Assembly: GCA_041571855.1 (NCBI GenBank)
Contig: JBFFTH010000041.1
Span: forward strand, 1 to 14,247
Source of the DNA: JACKOF01 sp041571855
Lineage (GTDB): Bacteria > Pseudomonadota > Gammaproteobacteria > Pseudomonadales > Porticoccaceae
Length of the DNA: 14,247 bases
Reading direction: 5' to 3'
In this document: piece by piece, positions 7,252 to 14,247 of the stretch
How positions within the stretch are numbered: position 1 is the first letter of the stretch
How the letters are laid out: each line of letters begins with the position of its first letter
Program-made: the position numbers and the translations under genes
Notes under the pieces: model-generated
Databases searched by the model: none
Told to the model about the DNA's origin: nothing
What the model saw: the letters and a program-made list of their open reading frames with translations, nothing else

Positions 7252-7584
7252 TCAGCTGAGGAGTTCGTCCGGCACATCCATCTCAAAATGCAACATCCCG
7301 GGACCATGCACCTTACCCTGGGCATCGGTAATCAGGGTTTCAGTGCCGCCGCCGCCCAGCGAATGCTCGAGGATAAAATTGAGGGACTGCAGGTTGGGCA
7401 GCTCGTAGCGAGTGACCTTACCAAAGCAGATCTCCTTAAAATAGTTCTTTACCACCTCGGCGGTGAGGTTTTTTTCCAGGAACTGGTACAGCGCCGGTGT
7501 TTTTGCCATGACCCCGATGTTACTACCGTCGCCCTTGTCCCCGGAACGGGCAATCGCTATTTGTGATAATTGTACGCGAGCCAT
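7252..7584 (-). CDS. AtuA-related small protein (AtuA C-terminal ferredoxin-like-fold domain as a separate gene)
   Basis: The 110-residue protein contains the conserved SGDKGDGSNIGVMA segment (about 14-27), the block LNFILEHSLGGGGTET and a C-terminal hydrophobic strand. These match the domain that follows the DUF1446 region in full-length AtuA proteins. Here it is a stand-alone gene: one base separates the DUF1446 stop (TAG) from its ATG, and a full Shine-Dalgarno AAGGAGG (7597-7591) sits six bases upstream. It is thus a genuine separate cistron and not a sequencing frameshift. It probably forms a complex with the preceding product. Its biochemical function is not known to me; AtuA is required for growth on acyclic terpenes in Pseudomonas, but its reaction is not established. 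Confidence 0.88.
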   Translation of the reverse strand: MARVQLSQIAIARSGDKGDGSNIGVMAKTPALYQFLEKNLTAEVVKNYFKEICFGKVTRYELPNLQSLNFILEHSLGGGGTETLITDAQGKVHGPGMLHFEMDVPDELLS

Positions 7585-7585
7585 C

Positions 7586-8953
7586 CTAAACCTCCTTCAC
7601 CAACACACTGGTGTTAACTTTTGTCTTGTCGATCAGCGCTGGCCAGTAGCCGACAATCTCCGTGGCGCGGGGACGACCGGCGGCGAAACCGGTCAGGCCG
7701 GGCGGGCCGGTTGTCACCATCGGCGCCAGCTCCATGCCGAGAACATTGAGCTTGTCAGGGTCATCGCCCCTGGCACCGATGCGCAACATCAGCTCATGGG
7801 GCTGCTCATTTTTTTCCACCAGACCCTTGTAGAGCACGTTGGTGCCAAACAGCTCGACAAAGCGGTTTTCTTCAGGGATCACCACGCCGTGCAGTTCCAG
7901 GCGCTCGAAAATGGCATCAGCGACAATCTCGGCTTTTTGTATCGCATCGGGGCCGGCAATGCACATGCTGCCGATAATTTTGTAACCGTTACTGTAAGAC
8001 ATGGAAACCTTAAAGGTCGGCGTCGCCGGCTTGCCCCTGATACCCGAAACGCGCACGCGGTTTTCGCCCTCCTGACTGAGCTGGATGGAGGTGAAGTCCG
8101 CAACGCAGTCGGGGCTGAGATAGTTTTGCGGATCGCCCAGCTCGTAGAGCAACTGGGAAGTGATGGTTTCCACCGAGACCAGCCCCCCGGTATTGTCATG
8201 CTTGGTGACCGTAAAGCTGCCATCAGCCTTTGCCTCAACTACCGGATAGCCGATACGGGCGAAGTCTTTGACCTGTTTCCAGCCACTGTAATTACCACCG
8301 CAGCACTGGGCGCCACACTCGATGATATGTCCAAGGACAGTACCTGCTGCGATCTTGTCGTAATCCTCAAGCGACCAGCCGAATTCATACACCAGCGGCG
8401 CCACCACCAGTGACGGATCACTGGCGCGACCGGTAACGATAATATCTGCACCCAGTTGAAGCGCCTCGACGATTGCCTCGGCGCCGATATAGACATTTGC
8501 GCTCGAGATACGGTCGCGGACCGCAGCAATCTCTTCGCCGCTATCCAGGTTCTGGAAAGTCTCTCCGCTCTCGATCAGTTCATCGATGCTGTCCAGGATA
8601 TCGTCTCCCTCGACAATGCCTATTTTCATGCCGCTGACGCCCACTTCCTGCATCTTCTTTTCAATGGCTTCCATGCAGGCGCGGGGGTTGATGCCGCCGG
8701 CATTGGCGATCACCTTGATACCCTTCTCCTTGCAGGTGGGCAGGATCCTGCCGAGCATGGTGACAAAGTCGGTGGCATATCCCAGGTTCGGGTTTTTCTG
8801 CTTCTGTTTCTGCAGGATACTCATGGTAATTTCTGCCAGGTAATCGAAGGTCAGGTAGTCGACCGGACCTTCCTCAACCAGGCGCAACGGGCCAAGCATA
8901 CTGTCGCCCCAGAAGCCCTGTGCATTGGCGATACGTACTATTCTCTCAGTCAC
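7586..8953 (-). CDS. atuA: AtuA-type DUF1446 protein (acyclic terpene utilisation family)
   Basis: The 455-residue product belongs to DUF1446 (PF07287). Motifs include IANAQGFWGDS near the N-terminus, VIANAGGINPRAC, IIVTGRASDPSLV, IIECGAQCCGGN and TVTKHDNTGGLVS. In Pseudomonas the homologue is encoded in the atu cluster for citronellol/geraniol breakdown. I know of no proven reaction. The conserved Gly- and Cys-rich motifs suggest a nucleotide- or CoA-ester-binding enzyme, but that is inference. I place the start at GTG 8953, because family members begin just before the IRIANAQGFWGD block and AAAGGA (8967-8962) lies eight bases upstream. An ATG at 9010 would add 19 unconserved residues. It follows the acyl-CoA dehydrogenase by 81 nt, the largest gap of the operon, and is coupled to the small AtuA-related gene. 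The gene symbol is used in the family sense. Confidence 0.9.
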   Translation of the reverse strand: MTERIVRIANAQGFWGDSMLGPLRLVEEGPVDYLTFDYLAEITMSILQKQKQKNPNLGYATDFVTMLGRILPTCKEKGIKVIANAGGINPRACMEAIEKKMQEVGVSGMKIGIVEGDDILDSIDELIESGETFQNLDSGEEIAAVRDRISSANVYIGAEAIVEALQLGADIIVTGRASDPSLVVAPLVYEFGWSLEDYDKIAAGTVLGHIIECGAQCCGGNYSGWKQVKDFARIGYPVVEAKADGSFTVTKHDNTGGLVSVETITSQLLYELGDPQNYLSPDCVADFTSIQLSQEGENRVRVSGIRGKPATPTFKVSMSYSNGYKIIGSMCIAGPDAIQKAEIVADAIFERLELHGVVIPEENRFVELFGTNVLYKGLVEKNEQPHELMLRIGARGDDPDKLNVLGMELAPMVTTGPPGLTGFAAGRPRATEIVGYWPALIDKTKVNTSVLVKEV

Positions 8954-8961
8954 TTGCTTTA

Positions 8962-8967
8962 TCCTTT
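8962..8967 (-). promoter_or_regulatory. Ribosome binding site deciding the atuA GTG start
   Basis: AAAGGA on the minus strand lies eight bases before GTG 8953. The upstream in-frame ATG at 9010 has no comparable site. Confidence 0.6.
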
Positions 8968-9034
8968 TGTTAAAACCAATGGATGGTGCTTTTATCGCAG
9001 GCGCCCCCAAAAAACACCGCTGTCAACATTGCGC

Positions 9035-10177
9035 CTAGAGTCCCATCTGGCGCACCGCGAGGTCGCGCATGATTTCCTCGGAGCCACCGCCTATCGCCAT
9101 GACCTTGACCTCGCGATAGAAACGCTCCACCGGGTTGCCGCGGATGAAACCGGCGCCACCGAGAACCTGCATCGCCTCGCCGGCACAAAATTCCAGAGCC
9201 CTGGTGGCGGAAAATTTGAGTTTGCAGATCTGCTCCACGGGCAGTTCGCATTCGTTAATCATCCAGCAGACCTGGTTCAGGTAGCTCTCGATCATGTCGA
9301 TTCTGGCAGACATATCGGCAATCTTGTGGCGAATCACCTGGTGTTGTATCAATGGCTTGCCGAAGGTTTGTCGCTCCCGCGCCCAGTTGACGGATTCCTC
9401 CAGGCAGACTTTCATCATGCCGAGACTGGCCGCCGCGATCGCCAGCCGCTCGTAGTTGAAATTTTCCATGATCGCGAGAAAGCCGCGATTCTCCTCCCCC
9501 ATCAGGTTCTCCACCGGCAGCGGGCAGTTGTCAAAATAAAGTGTTGCCGTATTCGACGCCCACCAGCCCATTTTTTTATCCAGTGGCGTGCGGGTAAATC
9601 CCGGCATATCGGGCTCGACAAAAAACAGTGAAATACCGCCCAGCCCGACATCGCCGGTACGGGCCGCCACCACAAAATATTTGCCCTCAATACCGCCGGT
9701 AATAAACGTCTTGCTGCCATTGAGCAGATAGTGATTCCCGTCGCGGTGAGCCCGGGTTTTCATCCTGGCGACATCCGAGCCCCCCGAGGGCTCGGTTACC
9801 GCGAGGCAGGAAACTTCCCTGCCGGAGAGAATTTCCGGCAGTGCCCGCATTTTGATGGCTTCACTGGCCAGCCGGGATATCGGGCCGGTACTGATATTGC
9901 GAATCCCCGTCGCCGCCCAGATGCCACTGGATCCGCAACGCACCAGCTCCTCGCTGGCCGCAGCGCGCATAAAGGCGTCGTCGAAACCGAGGCCACCATA
10001 CTTTTCATCGATGCCAAAACCATAAAAACCCATGGCTCCCAGCGCCTTGTGAACATGCTGCGGGCACTGGTGACCCTCGTCCCACTCGCTGGCACGGGGC
10101 TTGAGGTCGCTCTCCACATAGCGGCGAATGGTATCCCGAAAGGCCCGCCGTTCTTCGCTATCAAAGGGGTTTTTCAT
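9035..10177 (-). CDS. Acyl-CoA dehydrogenase
   Basis: This is a full-length FAD acyl-CoA dehydrogenase of 380 residues. CLAVTEPSGGSD (124-135) is the flavin signature, KKMGWWASNTATLYFDN (201-217) is the middle-domain block, and NYERLAIAAASLG starts the helix with the probable catalytic Glu243. The C-terminal IGGGSEEIM has Gly where medium-chain enzymes carry their Glu, so it is of the long-chain/isovaleryl type. It starts 10 nt after the preceding dehydrogenase gene, without a clear Shine-Dalgarno, so it may depend on translational coupling. The two neighbouring dehydrogenases share only family-level similarity. They could act on successive intermediates or on differently branched acyl-CoAs. 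Context with AtuA and a biotin carboxylase points to branched or isoprenoid acyl-CoA oxidation; the actual substrate is unknown. Confidence 0.94.
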   Translation of the reverse strand: MKNPFDSEERRAFRDTIRRYVESDLKPRASEWDEGHQCPQHVHKALGAMGFYGFGIDEKYGGLGFDDAFMRAAASEELVRCGSSGIWAATGIRNISTGPISRLASEAIKMRALPEILSGREVSCLAVTEPSGGSDVARMKTRAHRDGNHYLLNGSKTFITGGIEGKYFVVAARTGDVGLGGISLFFVEPDMPGFTRTPLDKKMGWWASNTATLYFDNCPLPVENLMGEENRGFLAIMENFNYERLAIAAASLGMMKVCLEESVNWARERQTFGKPLIQHQVIRHKIADMSARIDMIESYLNQVCWMINECELPVEQICKLKFSATRALEFCAGEAMQVLGGAGFIRGNPVERFYREVKVMAIGGGSEEIMRDLAVRQMGL

Positions 10178-10187
10178 GATCAGGGAC

Positions 10188-11333
10188 TCAGGCGTGATAA
10201 CCCTTGTATTTGCAGATGATGCTCAACATGGTTTCGTCCGAACCGGCGGCGATAGAAACAACCCGCAGATCGCGATACATGCGCGACACGGGGTTATCCC
10301 ACATAAAGCCCATACCGCCCCAGTACTGCAGGCAACTGTCCGTGACTTCTCGACACAGGCGCCCGGCTTTCAATTTCGCCATCGATGCCATGAGGGTGAC
10401 ATCCTCACCATCGATCAACTGCTGCACACAATCATAGCTGAGAGAGCGCAGCGCCTCGATTTCGGTCTGCAATTCAGCCAGGCGAAACCGGATCAGCTGG
10501 TTGTCAATCAGCGGTGCACCAAATGCCTGTCGCTGCCGGGTGTAATCCAGCGTGCTGTCGATGCAGTGCTCCAGACCTTTCAGCACACTTAACGCCCCCC
10601 ACAGGCGCTCTTCCTGAAACTGCTCCATCTGGTAGACAAAGCCCCTGCCCTCGTCACCGATACGATAGCGTTTCGGCACCCTGACATTGTCGAAAAAAAT
10701 CTGTGCGGTATCCGACGACCGCATACCCAGTTTGTTCAGCCGCCTGGAAAAGCTGATTCCGGGCGTGTTGGTGGGAATCACCAACAACGATTTGTTGCGG
10801 TGAATCTGTTCGCCGCCGGTGTTGACCAACACCACCAGAAAATCGGCCTGGGTGGAGTTGGTTATCCACATCTTGGTGCCGTTTATGACATAGTCATCGC
10901 CATCACTGCGGGCAGTGGTTTTGATCGCAGCCACGTCGGAACCGGCGTGAGGTTCCGACACGGCAATGCTGCTCACCCTGTCGCCGGAGATGGCCGGGGC
11001 GAGAAACTCCGACTTCAGTTCAGTGCTGCCATAGCGGGCCAGCGCCGGTGTCGCCATCGTGGTCTGGACGCCGACGGCCATCGGCGTGCTGCCGTGGTGG
11101 GCGGCGCCTATCTCTTCGGCAAATACTGCCTGGTAACCAAAATCCAGCCCCAGACCACCGCAGGCCTCATCCTTATTGATGCCCAACAGGCCGAGGTCGC
11201 CCATTTTTCTGAACATTTCATGGAGCGGCAGAATCCCCGCCTCTTCCCAGGCCTCCATATTGGGGTTGACCTCATCCTCGACAAAACGCGCCACGGTGCG
11301 GCGTATCTCGGTGTGTTGTTGATTAAATTGCAT
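10188..11333 (-). CDS. Acyl-CoA dehydrogenase, possibly AtuD (citronellyl-CoA dehydrogenase)-like
   Basis: This is a full-length dehydrogenase of 381 residues. SSIAVSEPHAGSD (121-133) is the flavin signature, KLGMRSSDTAQIFFDNVRVP the middle-domain block, and EERLWGALSV carries the likely catalytic Glu242. The C-terminus VSIAAGSDETMLSIICKYKG lacks a Glu at the medium-chain position. The run TLDYTRQRQAFGAPLIDNQL and this tail remind me of citronellyl-CoA dehydrogenase-type proteins (AtuD), but I cannot separate that from general branched-chain enzymes. The start at 11333 is decided by AAGGAG (11345-11340) six bases upstream; a longer reading to 11438 would add 35 residues antisense in character to family N-termini. 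It overlaps the end of the TIGR03084-type gene by 11 nt, so the two are translationally coupled. Confidence 0.94.
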   Translation of the reverse strand: MQFNQQHTEIRRTVARFVEDEVNPNMEAWEEAGILPLHEMFRKMGDLGLLGINKDEACGGLGLDFGYQAVFAEEIGAAHHGSTPMAVGVQTTMATPALARYGSTELKSEFLAPAISGDRVSSIAVSEPHAGSDVAAIKTTARSDGDDYVINGTKMWITNSTQADFLVVLVNTGGEQIHRNKSLLVIPTNTPGISFSRRLNKLGMRSSDTAQIFFDNVRVPKRYRIGDEGRGFVYQMEQFQEERLWGALSVLKGLEHCIDSTLDYTRQRQAFGAPLIDNQLIRFRLAELQTEIEALRSLSYDCVQQLIDGEDVTLMASMAKLKAGRLCREVTDSCLQYWGGMGFMWDNPVSRMYRDLRVVSIAAGSDETMLSIICKYKGYHA

Positions 11334-12141
11334 CCATATCTCCTTTTCTGCGCACGCCGCGGGTACCGGGTGCGGGGGGACTAACCGGTGGGCCGGCAAA
11401 GCATTGCGCCTGTTGCATCCAGCGCCTGGCGTTTTCACCGGCCACCTTCAAACGGGTATCGGCAATATTTCGGGTCTGGGTGACCACCTGGCAGAATTCC
11501 TCGGCCAGCCCTTCAATGCACTCTTCGTCGGCGGGCGAATTGAATTCCCAAATTGCACCGGATGGTGCTTCAAGACGCAGATAGGGTGGGGGCTGCGGAG
11601 GCTGCTCGCCCCTGTTTTTGAAGCTCCAGCCATAGGTATTGACGCCAAGCACGGCGATACTGTGAATACGGTCGGTGTTTGTGCGCACCACCCCAAGTTC
11701 GTCGTAAACGGCCTGCGCATGTGCCCAGGTCTCCATCAGGCGGGCACTGATAAAAGAACGCGCACTCATTTCGGGCCCAACCCAGGGCAAGCGCCGGGAA
11801 GGATCAACACTGGCAAAAGCCTCCGCGACCTGTTCGCAGGAGTTCCACCAGCGGGCCAGCAGTTGATGGGCTTCAGGCTCCCCGAGATAGGTCTTCTCCA
11901 GTTCCGGCAAAGGTAGGCCGGTTTTGAAAGCGACGCTGACTTCCTGGGCCAGTGCCCTTAATTTATCCGGTTGCTGCAGGGACCAGAGCACGGCATTGTT
12001 CCAGAATGTCAGGTGGGTGAGCACCGCGCCAACAGTCCAGTTTTTGAAACCGGTCGTGCGCTGAAAATCCTCCGGCGAGAGGGGTTCAAGCAGTTGCCGC
12101 AGCGCGCTGCTTTCATCGAGAAAATCCCGGACCTGCTGCAT
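11323..12141 (-). CDS. TIGR03084-type DinB/maleylpyruvate-isomerase-fold metal-binding protein
   Basis: The 272-residue protein resembles the TIGR03084 family of putative metal-binding DinB/MDMPI proteins. Its N-terminal four-helix bundle includes NWTVGAVLTHLTFW, with His43, and SARSFISARLMETWAHAQAV, with Glu137 and His141. His43, Glu137 and His141 fit the three metal ligands of the fold. The C-terminal half carries the family blocks YLRLEAPSGAIWEF, EFCQVVTQTRNIADT and AQCFAGPP. The related mycothiol-dependent maleylpyruvate isomerase uses a thiol cofactor, but I see nothing that says which thiol or substrate is used here. The ATG is 2 nt after the carboxylase stop, with AGGAG five bases upstream, and the gene overlaps the next dehydrogenase gene. 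The family is best known from actinobacteria. Its place in an acyl-CoA operon suggests a chemical step or protective role in the same pathway. Confidence 0.85.
   Translation of the reverse strand: MQQVRDFLDESSALRQLLEPLSPEDFQRTTGFKNWTVGAVLTHLTFWNNAVLWSLQQPDKLRALAQEVSVAFKTGLPLPELEKTYLGEPEAHQLLARWWNSCEQVAEAFASVDPSRRLPWVGPEMSARSFISARLMETWAHAQAVYDELGVVRTNTDRIHSIAVLGVNTYGWSFKNRGEQPPQPPPYLRLEAPSGAIWEFNSPADEECIEGLAEEFCQVVTQTRNIADTRLKVAGENARRWMQQAQCFAGPPVSPPAPGTRGVRRKGDMDAI
11340..11345 (-). promoter_or_regulatory. Ribosome binding site deciding the dehydrogenase start at 11333
   Basis: AAGGAG lies six bases before ATG 11333, inside the last codons of the preceding gene. It supports the shorter 381-residue product. 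Confidence 0.75.
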
Positions 12142-12143
12142 GT

Positions 12144-14141
12144 TTACTCCTGCCCCGTTTCCTCGATCTCCAGCACCGGCGCACCCGCTGCAAGCTGCGC
12201 CCCTGCGCTGGCATGTACGGCAATGACCACACCGGCAACACCGGCCTGCAGTCGGTGTTCCATCTTCATGGCTTCCATTACCGCCAGCGTTTGCCCGGCA
12301 CTGACCCGGTCGCCAACCGATACCAGCACCGCCGCCACATTGCCATGCATTGGCGCGACAACATCGCCACGACCAGCGCTGCCGTCAGCGCCCATAGCAG
12401 TGGATAGCCGGTCGGTCAGAACCTGCGCTACACCCTCAATCTGCACGCTCACTTCGCCGCGATCAGCGAGACTGTAACTGAGTATTTTCTCAACATCTCC
12501 AAAGCCGATGCGAGCGACCTTATCTTGTGCGGACTCCCAGTGCAGCTGGTGACAGTCGCCATTGAGCCTGACCTGGTAATGGCCCGGTGCAATTTCCCTT
12601 ACCGCCAGTTGGGCGCAGTTTTCACCCTCACCGTAACAGTAATGTGCGTCCACCGGGCTGGAATTCCTGAAGCCCAGCAGCTGCGGACTGATGGCAACCG
12701 CGGTGGCTAATGCCCGGGACTGTGCTGCGCGGTACTGCAGGCAGGCGGCGGCCAGCAGGTGGTCGGTGGTCGGAGGCGGTGCCGACAAACCGCGGTCGGC
12801 ATAATGCTCTTCGATAAAAGCGGTATCGGCTCTGCCCTCGGCAAAGGACTGCTTTTGCAAAATATCGATCAGGAATTCACGGTTGGTCTGCAGCCCCAAC
12901 AGACTGCAGCCCTGCAGCGCGCGAACCAGGCGACGGCGGGCGATATCGCGGTCCTCGCCCCAGGCGACAACCTTGGCGATCATCGGGTCGTAGAAGGGTG
13001 AAATCTCCTGCCCCTCCAGCAAACCGTGATCAACCCGGATTCCTTCGCCCGACGGTGGCTGCCAGACAAGGGCTGTGCCCGTCGCTGGCAGGAACCCGTT
13101 GTGCGTATCCTCCGCATACAGGCGCACTTCAATGGCATGGCCGGACATCCTGACCTGGTCCTGGCTCAGGGGCAGAGGGTAGCCCTGGGCGACATGAAAT
13201 TGCAGCGCCACCAGGTCCAGGCCGGTCACCATCTCCGTCACCGGGTGCTCCACCTGCAACCGGGTATTCATTTCAAGAAAGTAGAATTTGCCGTTGGCGT
13301 CGAGCAGGAATTCCACCGTGCCTGCCCCCGCGTAGCGGATGCTCTTTGCCGCATCCACTGCAGCCTGGCCCATGGCCTGCCTCAGTTCCGGGGAGATCAC
13401 CGGACAGGGCGACTCTTCCACCACTTTCTGGTGCCGGCGCTGAACCGAGCAGTCGCGTTCGCCGAGATGAATCACATTCCCCTCGCTGTCGCCGAACACC
13501 TGAATTTCTACATGGCGCGGCTTGACCAGGGCCTTTTCCAGGATCAGCTCACCACTGCCAAAGGCATTCTCTGCCTCGCTGCGCGCCGAAGCCAGCGCTT
13601 GCGGCAACTCTGCCAGATCTGTCACCAGGCGCAGTCCGCGACCACCACCGCCGGCAGCCGCCTTGACCATGAGCGGCGCACCGATATCTGCTGCCGCTGC
13701 GAGCAGGGTCGCGTCGGACTGATCCTCGTCCTGGTAGCCCGGAACACAGGGCACCCCGGCCTCCAGCATGCAACGCTTGGCTGCGGCCTTGTTGCCCATC
13801 AGTTCAATGGCCTCCGGCGAGGGGCCAATGAAAACCAGCCCCGCCTGTTCGCAGGCAGCTGCAAAGGCTGCATTTTCAGACAGAAAACCGTAACCGGGAT
13901 GGACAGCACCGGCATTGGTCTGACGTGCAGCGCGAATAATGCTTTCAGCGTCGAGATAGGAATCAGTCACCGGCGGTGGGCCAATCAGCACCGCCTCGTC
14001 GGCCAGCTGCACATGCAGTGCGCCCGCATCGGCCTCGGAATAAACGGCAACTGTGCGGTACCCCTGCTGCTTTGCCGAACGGATGACCCGAACCGCTATT
14101 TCTCCGCGATTGGCCACCAGAATACTGTCAAACCGCTTCAC
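12144..14141 (-). CDS. Biotin-dependent acyl-CoA carboxylase alpha subunit (biotin carboxylase + BCCP; LiuD/AtuF-like)
   Basis: The 665-residue subunit carboxylates its own biotin using ATP and bicarbonate. The order is biotin carboxylase N-terminal domain (ILVANRGEIAVRVI at the start), ATP-grasp domain with KAAAGGGGRGLRLV, the catalytic block RDCSVQRRHQKVVEESP, FLEMNTRLQVEHPVTE, a carboxylase C-terminal domain, a linker, and a C-terminal biotinyl domain with EAMKMEH (biotin on about Lys626). The architecture and length match methylcrotonyl- and geranyl-CoA carboxylase alpha subunits. Telling these apart needs the beta subunit, which is not in the window. I start at GTG 14141: AGGGGA (14153-14148) is six bases upstream and the GTG overlaps the hydratase stop as GTGA. 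A longer reading from 14177 would run through the hydratase end. Hydratase-then-alpha order matches both liuC-liuD and atuE-atuF. Confidence 0.95.
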   Translation of the reverse strand: MKRFDSILVANRGEIAVRVIRSAKQQGYRTVAVYSEADAGALHVQLADEAVLIGPPPVTDSYLDAESIIRAARQTNAGAVHPGYGFLSENAAFAAACEQAGLVFIGPSPEAIELMGNKAAAKRCMLEAGVPCVPGYQDEDQSDATLLAAAADIGAPLMVKAAAGGGGRGLRLVTDLAELPQALASARSEAENAFGSGELILEKALVKPRHVEIQVFGDSEGNVIHLGERDCSVQRRHQKVVEESPCPVISPELRQAMGQAAVDAAKSIRYAGAGTVEFLLDANGKFYFLEMNTRLQVEHPVTEMVTGLDLVALQFHVAQGYPLPLSQDQVRMSGHAIEVRLYAEDTHNGFLPATGTALVWQPPSGEGIRVDHGLLEGQEISPFYDPMIAKVVAWGEDRDIARRRLVRALQGCSLLGLQTNREFLIDILQKQSFAEGRADTAFIEEHYADRGLSAPPPTTDHLLAAACLQYRAAQSRALATAVAISPQLLGFRNSSPVDAHYCYGEGENCAQLAVREIAPGHYQVRLNGDCHQLHWESAQDKVARIGFGDVEKILSYSLADRGEVSVQIEGVAQVLTDRLSTAMGADGSAGRGDVVAPMHGNVAAVLVSVGDRVSAGQTLAVMEAMKMEHRLQAGVAGVVIAVHASAGAQLAAGAPVLEIEETGQE

Positions 14142-14247
14142 GAGCTTTCCCCTGCGGCACCCTGCCCTCCAACCCATGCCGGTTGACGTTTTTCCATAAA
14201 GGCGGCAAGACCCTCGCGCGCCTCGTCGGACAACAGGCAGTCGGCAA
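14138..14247 (-). CDS. Enoyl-CoA hydratase/crotonase family protein, C-terminal fragment (5' end outside window)
   Basis: Only the last 35 residues are visible, including LLSDEAREGLAAFMEKRQPA, followed by WVGG and a short tail to TGA. The pattern S-x-E-A-R-E-G-x-A-A-F-x-E-K-R is the usual C-terminus of crotonase hydratases. Its stop overlaps the carboxylase GTG, so the two are in one operon. By gene order it could be a 3-methylglutaconyl-CoA hydratase (LiuC) or isohexenylglutaconyl-CoA hydratase (AtuE) counterpart. The active-site residues lie outside the window. Confidence 0.82.
   Translation of the reverse strand, partial: ADCLLSDEAREGLAAFMEKRQPAWVGGQGAAGESS
14148..14153 (-). promoter_or_regulatory. 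Ribosome binding site deciding the carboxylase GTG start
   Basis: AGGGGA lies six bases before GTG 14141, inside the end of the hydratase gene. Confidence 0.7.

Noticed and set aside
7463..8413. A 316-codon open frame on the plus strand
   Set aside because: It is antisense to atuA and the AtuA-related gene, with no motif or convincing ribosome binding site.
8954..9034. Internal promoter before atuA from TTGACA in the 81-nt gap
   Set aside because: TTGACA is present on the minus strand, but no acceptable -10 lies 16-18 bp downstream, so I do not claim a promoter.
8456..9631. A 391-codon open frame on the plus strand across atuA and a dehydrogenase
   Set aside because: It is antisense to two well-supported genes, crosses their boundary, and has no recognisable domain; it follows from codon bias in GC-rich DNA.
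13026..14186. A 386-codon open frame on the plus strand
   Set aside because: It is fully antisense to the biotin carboxylase, whose domains are unmistakable; its translation is rich in His, Arg and Gln and shows no family motif.

Overview
The window looks like chromosomal DNA from a gammaproteobacterium, fairly GC-rich, possibly a marine Cellvibrionales-type organism. This rests on the ATP-grasp ligase / inactive transglutaminase / retropepsin trio and on the acyl-CoA gene content. The genus is a guess. I see no rRNA, tRNA, CRISPR array, insertion sequence or phage gene. Thirteen of the fourteen protein genes are on the minus strand; two of the fourteen are cut by the window ends.

Left block (1-3118). 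This is a compact minus-strand operon read from right to left: an outer-membrane lipoprotein with a retropepsin-type aspartic protease domain (2408-3025), a membrane protein with a degenerate periplasmic transglutaminase domain and seven C-terminal helices (879-2402), and an ATP-grasp RimK-related ligase that runs off the left edge (1-882). Together they place a cytoplasmic ligase, an inner-membrane protein and an outer-membrane protease in one transcription unit. A promoter built on a perfect 15-bp tandem duplication, followed by an 11-bp inverted repeat, lies just upstream.

Middle block (3116-5186). A long-chain/isovaleryl-type acyl-CoA dehydrogenase (minus) and an atypical crotonase (plus) are divergently transcribed from a 157-bp region carrying candidate -10 elements for both.

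Right block (5276-14247). This is a tight minus-strand catabolic operon, read from right to left: the tail of an enoyl-CoA hydratase, a biotin-dependent acyl-CoA carboxylase alpha subunit, a DinB/MDMPI-fold TIGR03084-type protein, two acyl-CoA dehydrogenases, AtuA split into its DUF1446 body and a separate small AtuA-related protein, a short phosphotransacetylase, and an HSL-type alpha/beta hydrolase. Most junctions are overlaps or gaps of 1-27 nt; one gap is 81 nt. The hydratase-carboxylase order and AtuA resemble the Liu (leucine/isovalerate) and Atu (acyclic terpene) pathways, which carboxylate a branched enoyl-CoA. The added phosphotransacetylase, TIGR03084 protein and esterase do not belong to either textbook pathway. 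This may therefore be a variant route for a branched or isoprenoid acyl-CoA, with the substrate unknown. The carboxyltransferase beta subunit, any lyase and any thiolase would have to lie outside the window.
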